Source of the DNA: Clostridium sp. CAG:609
GTDB taxonomy: Bacteria > Bacillota_I > Bacilli_A > RF39 > UBA660
Length of the DNA: 35,206 bases
Assembly (NCBI GenBank): GCA_000438075.1
Contig: FR903542.1
Span: 1 to 35,206 of the forward strand
Reading direction: 5' to 3'
The position numbers were made by a program, and so were the translations under genes. Below, piece by piece: positions 8,638 through 17,746 of this stretch. The notes below the pieces were generated by a model. That model ran no database searches. It was not told the DNA's origin and was given only the letters and a program-made list of their open reading frames with translations. The stretch's first letter is position 1, and the number at the start of each line of letters is the position of its first letter.

Positions 8638-10738
8638 CTTTATCTTCCTTTACTAATTCAAAATCAATTATTTTTTGATCCTTATTAGCGTTAATAACTT
8701 TAACTCTTACTTTGTCTCCGATACGATATTTAGTTTTTTTATCACTGCTTACTAAAGATAACAATTCAGGTACATGTTCAAAATAACCTGGCAGTGTACT
8801 TATGTGAACTAATCCTTCAACTAAATTTGAAAGTTCAATAAATAAGCCGAAGTTCGTTACACCACTGATGATTCCATCATATTCTTCACCGATATGATCT
8901 TCCATATATTCTGCCATTTTCATATCTAATACTTCACGTTCTGCTTCGATAGCATTAACTTCGGTTTCACTTGAATGTTCTGCGACATCAATTAGATATT
9001 TGGCATTAAAATTAATAGTTTCCATATCTATTCTATTTTCAAATAGGTATGTTCTTAATAATCTATGAACTGTTAAGTCTGGGAATCTTCTTATTGGGCT
9101 TGTAAAATGAGTATAGTTTTTACTTGCAAGTCCAAAGTGACCAATGTTGTTGGTACTATAAATAGCTTTTTTCATACTTCTTAAAAGCATATCAGATAAA
9201 ATCATAAATTCATCTTTGTCTCTTAGTTCATTTAGAATTTGTTGCATTGTCTTTGGTGTCAAAGAATTCATGTTGACATTTAAATGATATCCAAGTTGCT
9301 TTAATAGATTACTAAAGTCTTCGATTTTATCACTGTTTGGTAAGTCGTGAACACGATAAATAAATGGAAGGTCCATATTACTTATGTGGGTAGCTACAGT
9401 TTCATTAGCTGCTATCATGAAATCTTCGATTAGTTTTTCACCAGTTCCTTGAACTCTTTTTACAATATCAATTGCTTTACCTTTTTCATCTTGAATTACT
9501 TTAGCTTCATCAATTCCAAAGTCAATATATCCACGGCTTATTTTTTCAGCACGTAAAATCTTAGCTAGTTCATGCATTAATTTTAAAGTATCTGCAAATT
9601 CTTCATAACCTTCTGGTATAATATTTTCATCTAAAATTTTGTTAACATTTTCATATGTCATTTGTTTTCTTGATTTAATATATGATGGGAAAATTTCATA
9701 ATCTACGACTTTTCCTTTGTTATTAATTTGCATAACACAACTTATAGTTAAGCGAATAACTTCAGGATTTAAAGAACAAATACCATTTGACAATTGATGT
9801 GGTATCATTGGTATTACAGTATCTGCTAGATAACTTGATGTTCCACGAGTAAATGCACTTTCATAAAGTTCCGTTCCAACTTTAACATAATTTGATACGT
9901 CTGCAATATGAACTCCCAGTTCATAATTTTCTCCATTTTTCTTAACGCTTATAGCATCATCGATATCTTTTGTATCATTACCATCTATTGTAAATATCAT
10001 TTCATTTGTTAAATCTTTTCGTCCGATAAGTTCTTTTTCACTTACTTCATCTGGTATATGTTTTAATTCTTCGATTACAGAATCACTGAATACTGGATCT
10101 ATAGAATGTTTAGCTGCGATTGATAAAATGTCTACCCCAGGATCATTTTTATGACCAATTATTTTTTCCACTTTACCAAGGAATACTCTATCTCTGATTT
10201 CTTTTAATATAGTAACTACTACTTTGTGTCCTTCAACACACCCTTTCATACTTTCTTTAGTTATTCTAAATGCTACATTTAATTTTTCATCATCTGGTTT
10301 AAATGATAATTTTTTGTTGATAACTACCATTTCACCTACAACATATTTTAAATCTCTTTTTAAAATGTGTCTTATTACTCCAGATGGATCCGGGTCATCT
10401 AATTTAGATGTAATTTCAACTTCAACAAAGTCTCCGTTTATCGCTCCCATTAAATCCGTTTTATAAACAAAAACGTCTTCTCCATCTTTTACACTTACAA
10501 ATCCATTACCATTTTTATTGATGCGTAAAACACCCACTTTAAGGGCTTTTGTATTTTCCATGAGAATGTATTCATGTTTTTTAGATTTATGCACTATTCC
10601 TTCTTCTACCAATTCATTTAATGCACTTTCCATTTCTTCAATTTCTTTCATGGAACTCATATGCATTTTTCTGTTAATGTCATTTAGTGTTTGTGCTTTT
10701 GTACATTCTTTTAAAACTTCAATAATTTTTTCTTTCAT
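8621..10738 (-). CDS. rnr: ribonuclease R
   Basis: 705 aa. Order: N-terminal winged-helix domain (about 1-65), cold-shock domains (about 68-215), the RNB catalytic domain (about 240-570, with FTIDGNDTKDIDDAIS carrying the metal-binding aspartates and a SPIRRFPDLTVHRLL block near its end), and a C-terminal S1 domain (about 625-700, GEEYDGIISGVTNFGLFIEL). It is a processive 3'-5' exoribonuclease that unwinds structured RNA. The basic tail after S1 is short. It starts 5 bp after the pilin-like gene and overlaps smpB. Confidence 0.96.
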   Translation of the reverse strand: MKEKIIEVLKECTKAQTLNDINRKMHMSSMKEIEEMESALNELVEEGIVHKSKKHEYILMENTKALKVGVLRINKNGNGFVSVKDGEDVFVYKTDLMGAINGDFVEVEITSKLDDPDPSGVIRHILKRDLKYVVGEMVVINKKLSFKPDDEKLNVAFRITKESMKGCVEGHKVVVTILKEIRDRVFLGKVEKIIGHKNDPGVDILSIAAKHSIDPVFSDSVIEELKHIPDEVSEKELIGRKDLTNEMIFTIDGNDTKDIDDAISVKKNGENYELGVHIADVSNYVKVGTELYESAFTRGTSSYLADTVIPMIPHQLSNGICSLNPEVIRLTISCVMQINNKGKVVDYEIFPSYIKSRKQMTYENVNKILDENIIPEGYEEFADTLKLMHELAKILRAEKISRGYIDFGIDEAKVIQDEKGKAIDIVKRVQGTGEKLIEDFMIAANETVATHISNMDLPFIYRVHDLPNSDKIEDFSNLLKQLGYHLNVNMNSLTPKTMQQILNELRDKDEFMILSDMLLRSMKKAIYSTNNIGHFGLASKNYTHFTSPIRRFPDLTVHRLLRTYLFENRIDMETINFNAKYLIDVAEHSSETEVNAIEAEREVLDMKMAEYMEDHIGEEYDGIISGVTNFGLFIELSNLVEGLVHISTLPGYFEHVPELLSLVSSDKKTKYRIGDKVRVKVINANKDQKIIDFELVKEDKDGNKK

Positions 10739-10743
10739 CCAAT

Positions 10744-11100
10744 CTAACCTTCTTTATAGGTACAAACTATCTTTTCATCCTTCCAAGATACTTGTACATA
10801 ACCTTTAGTATCTTCACTAATTTTCTTTTTGGTTAATGGATTTATTAAACTACTATCGATATATTCTCGGTTAATTAACTTTTCAAAATCAATTTTACAT
10901 AAGTTTTTAAATGCATCACACAAGACTTCATTGTAGTTTTCATCTTCCGCTAATTTGCATGCTGCATTTTCAACTTTATTGTAATATTTTTTCACTTTTT
11001 TATCTTTTAAGCCACCAAAAATTAAAACGATAGCTAGTATAATCGCAATAACCCCAATTAAAATTAATAAAATTGTTTGAACCCGCTTTTTATCTTTCAT
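10744..11100 (-). CDS. pilin-like membrane protein lacking a prepilin signal
   Basis: 118 aa from the ATG at 11100 (a GTG three codons upstream is possible; neither has a good ribosome site). One N-terminal helix (about 9-31, TILLILIGVIAIILAIVLIFGG) is followed by a soluble domain. That domain lines up with the prepilin gene just upstream: KVENAACKLAEDE matches TIEDAACVYVEVK, SLINPLTKKKI matches NLTNPSTKKNI, and YVQVSWKDEKIVCTYK matches TVTIKWVNNEKKCEFK. The G|FTLIE processing site is missing, so it should stay as an ordinary membrane protein. I infer a duplication after which this copy lost the pilin signal. The function is unknown. Confidence 0.72.
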   Translation of the reverse strand: MKDKKRVQTILLILIGVIAIILAIVLIFGGLKDKKVKKYYNKVENAACKLAEDENYNEVLCDAFKNLCKIDFEKLINREYIDSSLINPLTKKKISEDTKGYVQVSWKDEKIVCTYKEG

Positions 11101-11137
11101 ATTTATCACACATAAAGTATATCATATTTGGATAAAT

Positions 11138-11485
11138 TTAACTAGTCTTAAATTCACATTTTTTTTCATTATTTACCCATTTGATAGTTACTGTTTTTGT
11201 CCTTTCTTCTTCAATATTTTTTTTTGTACTTGGATTAGTTAAGTTTTTCCTTAAATATCCTTCATCTAGAAGTGTTCCAATAGATACTGTAGTATCAGTT
11301 GTCATATTCTTAACTTCAACATATACACACGCTGCATCTTCAATTGTTGTTTGATACTCTTTTATCTTTTTTTCATTTTCTCTTTGTGTCATTCCTGTCA
11401 TACTTACTCCGACAGTTACAGAAACTGCTGCTAAAAGAGCTATAACTACTAGTATTTCAATTAATGTAAATCCATTTTTTTTCAT
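11138..11485 (-). CDS. type IV prepilin-like protein (class III signal)
   Basis: 115 aa. The prepilin leader MKKNG|FTLIE is exact: cleavage after Gly5, new N-terminal Phe, Glu at +5, then a hydrophobic helix (about 6-28). This predicts processing by a PilD/ComC-type peptidase and assembly into a type IV pilus, com pseudopilus or related fibre. The C-terminal domain carries two cysteines (DAACVY and KKCEF) that could form a disulfide. The ribosome site AGGAGA is well placed. No assembly ATPase or platform gene is present in the window. It forms a pair with the signal-less paralogue downstream. Confidence 0.83.
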   Translation of the reverse strand: MKKNGFTLIEILVVIALLAAVSVTVGVSMTGMTQRENEKKIKEYQTTIEDAACVYVEVKNMTTDTTVSIGTLLDEGYLRKNLTNPSTKKNIEEERTKTVTIKWVNNEKKCEFKTS

Positions 11486-11524
11486 ATGTATCTCCTATCA
11501 TTAATAATATTATACATTATTGAC

Positions 11525-11555
11525 AAAAAAAAATAAAGTATGTTTCAACTTTATT
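11525..11555 (-). terminator. intrinsic terminator between secG and the prepilin gene
   Basis: Minus strand AATAAAGT, 8-nt loop, ACTTTATT, followed by a run of T. It lies about 110 nt beyond the secG terminator, so it may end a separate short transcript. Confidence 0.7.
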
Positions 11556-11641
11556 TAATATAAGTTATAATCTTTGATGGTTGAAGAGCAAAAGCACTTA
11601 TTTTTCCAAGTGTTTATCTTGGTTTGTGATAAGTTTAAAAC

Positions 11642-11665
11642 AAAAAATAGTGGGATTAACCACTA
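11642..11665 (-). terminator. intrinsic terminator of secG
   Basis: Minus strand TAGTGG-TTAATC-CCACTA followed by six T. The 5' arm overlaps the secG stop codon. Confidence 0.8.
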
Positions 11666-11881
11666 CTTTAAGAATAATATTAAAGATATTACAAAGAAAA
11701 GCACTCCTAGAATCATTGTTAATCTTGTTACAACAAGTTCTAATCCTCTTTCTTTTTGGTGTCCAAATAAATTTTCATTTCCACCAGTTATAATTGAACC
11801 TGCATCACTTGCTTTATTTCCTTGTAAAAGGACTATAGCAATTAATAATACAGATACTACAAGTAATATATTTTCTAACAT
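11663..11881 (-). CDS. secG: preprotein translocase subunit SecG
   Basis: 72 aa with two membrane helices (about 3-20 and 50-70) joined by the typical Gly-rich loop QGNKASDAGSIITGGNENLFG. SecG associates with SecYE and assists SecA-driven export. The partner ATPase SecA is encoded at 26662-29151. secG lies between ftsH and the pilin/rnr block, as secG lies near rnr-smpB in many Bacilli. The ATG follows GGATGTG at 7 nt. A plausible promoter (TTGCAA-17-TAAATT) sits in the gap after ftsH. Confidence 0.93.
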   Translation of the reverse strand: MLENILLVVSVLLIAIVLLQGNKASDAGSIITGGNENLFGHQKERGLELVVTRLTMILGVLFFVISLILFLK

Positions 11882-11937
11882 ATTTTAACACATCCGTTCT
11901 TTATTAATTTATCACAAGTTTATAAACTTTGCAACAA

Positions 11938-13872
11938 TTATTTATTTTCTTCGTTATTTTTCTTTACTTTTTTCTTTGGTTCTTCTTTAACTTCTGTTTG
12001 TTTTTCTTCTTTGGTTTCTTCGATTGGTTTAATCTTTCCTGTTTCCACGATTGATTCAATTTGTTCTTTAGTAATTGTTTCGTATTGCATTAATGCATCA
12101 CTTAAAGCAAAAATTAAATCTTTGTTTTCACCAATAATCTTTTTAGCTTTTTCATAACAATCTTCGATAATCTTACGAACTTGTTCATCAATTTCTAAAG
12201 CTACTTGATCTGAGAAATCTCTTGATTTAGCATAATCTCTTCCTAAGAAGACATTTTCACTCTTTTCTTCATATTGAACTGGACCTAAGTCACTCATTCC
12301 ATATTCAGTAACCATACTTCTTGCAATACGTGTTGCTTTTTTGAAGTCATCACTTGCCCCGGTTGAAATTTCATGTAAGAACATTTCTTCACTTACACGA
12401 CCACCTAGTAAACCAGTGATTTGAGCTAACAATTCATCTTTAGTCATTACGGCAATTTTTTCTTCTTTTGGAAGCATCATTGTGTAACCACCAGCCATAC
12501 CACGAGGTATAATTGTAATTTTGTGAACTTCTTGAGCATCTTCTAACTTTATACCAATTACAGCATGTCCTGCTTCATGGATTGAAACAAGTTTCTTTTC
12601 TTTATCTGTAATTTTTCTTGTTGTTTTAGCTGGTCCGAGTAAAACTCTATCTGTTGCTTCATCAATTTCATCCATTGTTATGGCATGTTTGTTACGGCGA
12701 ACAGTAAGAAGTGCAGCTTCGTTAAGTAGGTTTTCTAGATCTGCTCCAGAGAAACCTGGTGTACGTAAAGATAAATTTGTTAAGTTAACATCTTTTCCTA
12801 ATGTTTTATTTTTAGCATGAACTTTTAAGATTTGTTCACGTTCATTAGCATCTGGTAGACTTACTGTTACTTGTCTATCGAAACGACCTGGACGAAGTAG
12901 AGCTGGGTCTAGAACATCTGGTCTATTTGTGGCTGCAATAATGATAATACCTTCATTTTCACCGAAACCATCCATTTCAGTTAATAATTGGTTAAGTGTT
13001 TGTTCTCTTTCATCATGTCCACCGCCAAGACCTGTTCCTCTTTGACGACCTACAGCATCAATTTCATCTATGAATATTAAACATGGAGCATTTCTTTTTG
13101 CTTCTTTGAACATATCACGAACACGTGACGCTCCGACACCTACAAATAATTCAACGAAATCTGAACCACTTATAAAGAAGAATGGTACATTAGCTTCACC
13201 CGCAATAGCTTTAGCAAGTAAAGTTTTACCTGTTCCTGGAGGACCTACTAATAAAACTCCTTTAGGAATTCTTGCTCCCATTTTTTCAAACTTTTTAGGG
13301 TTCTTTAGAAAATCAATTAATTCTTCAACTTCTTCTTTTTCTTCTTTTAATCCAGCTACATCTTTGAAGCTCTTCTTATCAGAATCATTGCTTAATCTAG
13401 CTTTACTTCTACCAAAATCCATTGAGTTCTTATTGGAATTAGCTAATTTTGTAAATAAAATATACATTATTACTACCATTAATAATAAAGGTAATACATT
13501 AACTGCTAAATATAGAATTATGTTTTCACCTGGATCTGGATTTGTATCATATTCTTTTACATTATTTTCATTAATAAGTTCAAGAACTGTGTCTAGTTCA
13601 CTTGCTACAACTCTTGATGTAAATTTTTCAGATTTTTTATATCCTTCTAATCTACCTTCAATAACATATATACTTTTGTTACTTTGAGGAGTAACTGTTA
13701 CTTCTGTTACGTTATTTTCTTTTAATTCTGAGATTAATTCCCCTGTTTTTAGTTCTTTAATTGTTGTTCCTTGCATATTTAGTGCAAGTAGTACAAAAGC
13801 AATTACTGCCATTAGAACTACATAGGGTAATAAATTTTTAAAATTATTATTTTTTTTCATTTTTGTATTCAT
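11938..13872 (-). CDS. ftsH: ATP-dependent zinc metalloprotease FtsH
   Basis: 644 aa. Two N-terminal membrane helices (about 13-30 and 120-140) flank an extracytoplasmic domain. These are followed by the AAA module, with Walker A GPPGTGKT (Lys216), Walker B FIDEIDAVG and the SRH block ATNRPDVLDPALLRPGRFDRQ. The zinc protease domain carries HEAGH at 432-436. It degrades misfolded and short-lived membrane and cytosolic proteins. A charged Lys/Glu tail (about 615-644) resembles a disordered extension. It follows tilS by 9 bp in one operon. hpt, usually between tilS and ftsH in Firmicutes, is absent. Confidence 0.97.
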   Translation of the reverse strand: MNTKMKKNNNFKNLLPYVVLMAVIAFVLLALNMQGTTIKELKTGELISELKENNVTEVTVTPQSNKSIYVIEGRLEGYKKSEKFTSRVVASELDTVLELINENNVKEYDTNPDPGENIILYLAVNVLPLLLMVVIMYILFTKLANSNKNSMDFGRSKARLSNDSDKKSFKDVAGLKEEKEEVEELIDFLKNPKKFEKMGARIPKGVLLVGPPGTGKTLLAKAIAGEANVPFFFISGSDFVELFVGVGASRVRDMFKEAKRNAPCLIFIDEIDAVGRQRGTGLGGGHDEREQTLNQLLTEMDGFGENEGIIIIAATNRPDVLDPALLRPGRFDRQVTVSLPDANEREQILKVHAKNKTLGKDVNLTNLSLRTPGFSGADLENLLNEAALLTVRRNKHAITMDEIDEATDRVLLGPAKTTRKITDKEKKLVSIHEAGHAVIGIKLEDAQEVHKITIIPRGMAGGYTMMLPKEEKIAVMTKDELLAQITGLLGGRVSEEMFLHEISTGASDDFKKATRIARSMVTEYGMSDLGPVQYEEKSENVFLGRDYAKSRDFSDQVALEIDEQVRKIIEDCYEKAKKIIGENKDLIFALSDALMQYETITKEQIESIVETGKIKPIEETKEEKQTEVKEEPKKKVKKNNEENK

Positions 13873-13881
13873 TTATACGAT

Positions 13882-15195
13882 TCACCTTGCCTCACATTTA
13901 ATTATTATATCATATTTTTCAGAAAAGTCTTTAGAAAATTGTGATTTTTTTAGATTTGGTACCCATAAAATGGTATTATTTGCATCAACTAGGATGGGAT
14001 AAGTGCTTCTTTTATGTTTCGGAACCTTATTATCTATAAAAATATCACTTACTTTTTTACTACCATTTAAATTCTTAACAACTATTCTATCGCCATTATC
14101 AAATGACCTTATATATAAAGGAAGTTTTATTTCATTACTATTTAATAATATACATGAATTTGTATTATCTTTTTTAGTCTCATCATTATAATAAAAGTAA
14201 TAATCTGATAATTTCATATCTTTATCTATTAAAACTTTATTTAATATTTCACTATTTTTCTTTAAAATCAAAATTTTTCCATAACTATTTATTCCTTGAT
14301 AGTTGTTGTTTAAATCTATTTCTTTGTTATCTAATGAGTATAACTTCATTAGATTTTTCATTTGTTCATCAGATATGTCAAATATATCATCTTTTTGAAT
14401 TTCTTTAATAAGTAATTCTAGAGCTTTTCTTTTGATAAAATCACTTTCGCCCTTTATTTTGTTGATAATTATTTTGTTATCAACAATAAAATTATTATTT
14501 CTAATATAAGTATTAACAAAATTATCATATTCTATTAATTCTTTTGAAAATTTTAAATATTTTTCGTGCACCTTTTTATTCTCTTTTTTTAAAAACGGCA
14601 ATATATAATGGCGGTATTTATTTCTAGTGTGTTTTAATTCTTCATTAGTTTTATCAATGCGATATGGAATATTTTTATCATTTAAGTAGTTTAGAATGTT
14701 TTCTTTTGTGGTACTTAACAATGGTCTTAGAATTTTATAGTTATTGTTTTCATTAATCATTTTAATTCCTATGTAACCACTTAAATTACTTCCACGAGTT
14801 AAACGCATTTGAATTGTTTCAATTAAATCATCACCATGATGTGCAGTTAATAAAACATTTGCATTATACTTTTTTATTAATTTATTAAAGAAATCATATC
14901 TTCTTTTGCGAGCATCTTCTTCACTAAATTTATTGTTGCTATATTTAGTTATTTCAAGCAATTCAAATATTAAGTTATTTTCTTTTGAATAGTTTTCTAC
15001 CATTTCTTTTTCTTCTTCGCTTTCAATTCTTAATTTATGATTTACATGAGCAACTATAATTTTTAAATTTAGTTCATTTTTTAATTCATTTACTAAGCTT
15101 AATAAGCACATTGAATCTGGTCCACCACTGCAAGCTACTACAACTATGTCATCTTTATTAATATTTTCTTTTAAAAATTCTAGTTCTATATTCAT
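13882..15195 (-). CDS. tilS: tRNA(Ile)-lysidine synthase TilS
   Basis: 437 aa. The PP-loop SGGPDS (about residues 24-29) is near the N-terminus, followed by HVNHKLR, the LLTAHHGDDLIET block and the RPLLSTTK block typical of N-type ATP pyrophosphatases of this family. A C-terminal substrate-binding domain ends with the KKVSDIFIDNKVPKHKR block. It converts C34 of tRNA-Ile(CAU) to lysidine so that AUA codons are read, important in an AT-rich genome. AAAGGAG precedes the ATG, which overlaps the prfB stop by 4 bp. Confidence 0.95.
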   Translation of the reverse strand: MNIELEFLKENINKDDIVVVACSGGPDSMCLLSLVNELKNELNLKIIVAHVNHKLRIESEEEKEMVENYSKENNLIFELLEITKYSNNKFSEEDARKRRYDFFNKLIKKYNANVLLTAHHGDDLIETIQMRLTRGSNLSGYIGIKMINENNNYKILRPLLSTTKENILNYLNDKNIPYRIDKTNEELKHTRNKYRHYILPFLKKENKKVHEKYLKFSKELIEYDNFVNTYIRNNNFIVDNKIIINKIKGESDFIKRKALELLIKEIQKDDIFDISDEQMKNLMKLYSLDNKEIDLNNNYQGINSYGKILILKKNSEILNKVLIDKDMKLSDYYFYYNDETKKDNTNSCILLNSNEIKLPLYIRSFDNGDRIVVKNLNGSKKVSDIFIDNKVPKHKRSTYPILVDANNTILWVPNLKKSQFSKDFSEKYDIIIKCEAR

Positions 15196-16281
15196 TTTAG
15201 CTCCTTTAGATTATACACCAACATATCCATAATATTGCCATCCAATATCTTTTCTGGTTCATTATTTTGATAATTAGTACGATGATCTTTAACCATTTTA
15301 TAAGGTTCTAAAATATAACTTCTTATTTGGCTTCCAAAATTGATACTTGATGATTCACCCTTTAATTCATTTGTTTTTTGTCTTTCTTTTTCTAGTTCAA
15401 TCATGTATAACTTATTTTTTAACATTTTCATGGCTTGTTCTTTGTTATTTAATTGACTTCGTTCATTTTGACAAGTAACTACGGTTTTAGTTGGTATATG
15501 AGTTATTCTTACTGCGGAATTACTTGTATTTACAGATTGACCTCCAGCTCCACTTGAATGATATACATCTATTTTCAAATCACTTTCTTTTATTTCAATG
15601 TTTATTTCTTTTTTTATCTCTGGCATAATACTTACTGATGCAAATGATGTATGTCTTCTTGCTCCGGCATCAAATGGAGATATTCTAACTAAACGATGAA
15701 CACCAGTTTCATTTTTTAAATAACCATACGCATAATCGCCACTAATTTTTAAGGTAACGCTTTTTATACCAGCCTCTTCACCATTTTGTTCATCAATTAT
15801 TTCCCACTTATAGTTGTATTTTTCGCAAAATCTTTGATACATCCTTTCAAGCATGCTTGCCCAGTCACATGATTCAGTTCCTCCAGCTCCGGGATGAATT
15901 TCTAAATATACATTTAATGAATCAAATTCCCCGTTTAGAGTAACAGCTGTTTCTAAGTCATTTATTTTACTGCTTAGTGTTGATAACTCTTCGCTTATCA
16001 ACAAAATAATATCGTTATCAACATCACTATTTAATAATTCTAAACCTTCATTAATTTGTTTATTTAAATCACTATATAGATTTAATTCTTTTTTTAAGTT
16101 TGATAATTCCTTATTAACTTCGTTTGCTCTATCAACATTTTGCCAAAAATTTTCTTTTGTTTGTTCTTCTTCTAGTTCTTTGATTCTATTTTTCTTTTCT
16201 TCTAAGTCAAAGATACCTCCCAAGATCATTCAAAGTTTTATTATACTCTGATAATTTTGTTAACAATTCTTCTTTTTGCAT
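15192..16281 (-). CDS. prfB: peptide chain release factor 2 with programmed +1 frameshift
   Basis: Translation starts at the ATG at 16281, 4 nt after AGGAAG. It reads 24 codons to CTT (16212-16210) and meets an in-frame TGA (16209-16207). A +1 shift then continues at GAC (16208-16206), giving 362 aa in all. The site is textbook: a GGGAGG Shine-Dalgarno-like element three nt before CTT-TGA-C, so low RF2 causes shifting and more RF2. The body has the SPF anticodon-like tripeptide (RISPFDAGARR) and the GGQ catalytic motif (SGAGGQSVNTS). It releases peptides at UGA and UAA. It heads the operon with tilS and ftsH under a strong promoter (16337-16365). Confidence 0.97.
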
Positions 16282-16336
16282 AGTTCTTCCTTTCTTTTGA
16301 AAATCAAAAACACTCACTTTTTTTGCCAGTAAATAA

Positions 16337-16365
16337 ATTATAATATATATACGTATGTTAATCAA
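16337..16365 (-). promoter_or_regulatory. sigma-A promoter of prfB-tilS-ftsH
   Basis: Minus strand TTGATT (16365-16360), 17-nt spacer, TATAAT (16342-16337), with about 50 nt of leader before the prfB ATG. Confidence 0.8.
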
Positions 16366-16392
16366 GTGTTTTTTTATTTAATTTTTATTATA

Positions 16393-16423
16393 GAAAAAAG
16401 ATACAGAATTATTCCATATCTTT
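16393..16423 (-). terminator. intrinsic terminator of the DUF1015 gene
   Basis: Minus strand AAAGATA...TATCTTT, extended inward by TGGAA/TTCTG pairs, followed by a T-run. Confidence 0.75.
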
Positions 16424-16429
16424 AAAATA

Positions 16430-17692
16430 TTATTTAATTTTTCTTGCTTCAAGGTAATATCTCTTGTCATATGAATGACCCATTGAGAAAGTTTTTCTTG
16501 GAAGTGAACCATCAAGAATTACTGTTTTAAACAATTCACTCTTAGGCATAGCATCAAATATAAAACCTACATTATTATCATTTTTACGAGTTAATTCTTT
16601 AGTTACTTCTTCACCATGAATATAATCTATTTTTCCAGCATTTTCTTTTAGATATTCATCTAAAAATATTTGAATTGAACCAACAGAAATATTTGATTTT
16701 GGATTTTCAATATACCAAATTTCATCTATATCTTTTGTTATTATTTCAAATTTTTCGCCGTTTCCTTCTTTGTTAATAATATAATATTCTTTTAATTTTT
16801 TTATTAAATTTTCTGGATTTGTATCAAAAACAACTCTGTTGATTGCTTCAAATTCTAATGCATCACTATGTAAATTTACAAGTTCCACTAAAGCATAACG
16901 AGCTGGGTTATTTAAGTATTCTTCTTCACTCATTGTTTTCTTTAAGTTTTCATAACAAGCTTTTGCTGTTGCAAGTGAATGATTTCCATCTCCCATGGCA
17001 AATAATAAAACACCTTTATTTTTAACATCATACTTCTTTTCAAATGAATCTTCATCTGCTAGAAGTTCTAACTTTCTATCAACTTCATCCATTGTGCCAT
17101 TATTAAGTAAATATCCTTTGATATGTCCACCATCTTTCATTAAGTCAAAATCATAAACTACATCATTTTCGTTTACTTTTGTTTTTAGTGATTCAATAAT
17201 GTCTTTTTTGTAATCATCAATTAAAATCATAATATGAGGAAGTTCTAAAGTTGCGTTTTGTCTAATTTTAACACGTGGCGGTATTCTTTCTATAACTGTT
17301 TTTTCTGTTGCTCTGATTGGGGTTTGACTTCCAACTTCATAGTTATAACCTTCAAGGTCAACGATTCCCATTAAACCTTCGCGGATTTTTCCATCCTTTT
17401 GAGTTCTTTGTAAATATATCATGATATCTTTATATTCATTAAAGAAATTTTCATCCATTAATTCTTTCATATTTTCGTTAATGTTATTAATTCTTTCTTG
17501 AATATTTTCTTCTTCAAGATATATTTCTGGTAATGTTAATTTCAATGTTGATGGATTTTCTCCGACGATTTTTTTAACATCAGCCCAATATTCTGGTTCA
17601 CTTGTATATTGGTCACAAGCTACTACACTCCATTTTGTCATATCCGTATTTTTAGGAAGTAGTATATTTCCTCTTTTAAAAGGTATTTTCAT
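16430..17692 (-). CDS. DUF1015 family protein (SerK-like)
   Basis: 420 aa, full length for DUF1015. Signature blocks: WSVVACDQYTSEPEYW near the N-terminus, IVDLEGYNYE, TPIRATEKTVIERIPPRVKIR, LELPHIMILIDD, and the central FAMGDGNHSLATAKA. Some archaeal members (SerK) are free-serine kinases with a ParB/sulfiredoxin-like catalytic fold, and GDGNHSLA lies in the region expected to hold catalytic residues. In Firmicutes the gene is often next to serine biosynthesis genes, but none are here, so the substrate is unassigned. It has its own extended -10 promoter and its own terminator. Confidence 0.88.
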   Translation of the reverse strand: MKIPFKRGNILLPKNTDMTKWSVVACDQYTSEPEYWADVKKIVGENPSTLKLTLPEIYLEEENIQERINNINENMKELMDENFFNEYKDIMIYLQRTQKDGKIREGLMGIVDLEGYNYEVGSQTPIRATEKTVIERIPPRVKIRQNATLELPHIMILIDDYKKDIIESLKTKVNENDVVYDFDLMKDGGHIKGYLLNNGTMDEVDRKLELLADEDSFEKKYDVKNKGVLLFAMGDGNHSLATAKACYENLKKTMSEEEYLNNPARYALVELVNLHSDALEFEAINRVVFDTNPENLIKKLKEYYIINKEGNGEKFEIITKDIDEIWYIENPKSNISVGSIQIFLDEYLKENAGKIDYIHGEEVTKELTRKNDNNVGFIFDAMPKSELFKTVILDGSLPRKTFSMGHSYDKRYYLEARKIK

Positions 17693-17714
17693 TTATTTCA
17701 TCTCCTTATAAAAG

Positions 17715-17723
17715 ATTATATCA
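17715..17723 (-). promoter_or_regulatory. extended -10 promoter of the DUF1015 gene
   Basis: Minus strand TGATATAAT, 23 bp before the ATG, with AAGGAG in between. The -35 is weak (TTTAAA). Confidence 0.5.
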
Positions 17724-17746
17724 TAATTATTTTTTATTTTAAATCT

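Noticed and set aside
8180..8640. tmRNA gene next to smpB
   Set aside because: No tRNA-like acceptor end, tag frame or long GC-rich segment is present around smpB.
11574..11888. Plus-strand ORFs across secG (11574-11888 and 11581-11793)
   Set aside because: secG on the minus strand has the full family pattern and length; the plus-strand frames have no ribosome site and no family features.
11882..11937. 14-bp palindrome AAGTTTATAAACTT before secG as an operator
   Set aside because: Such AT-only palindromes occur often in DNA of this composition; nothing else supports it.
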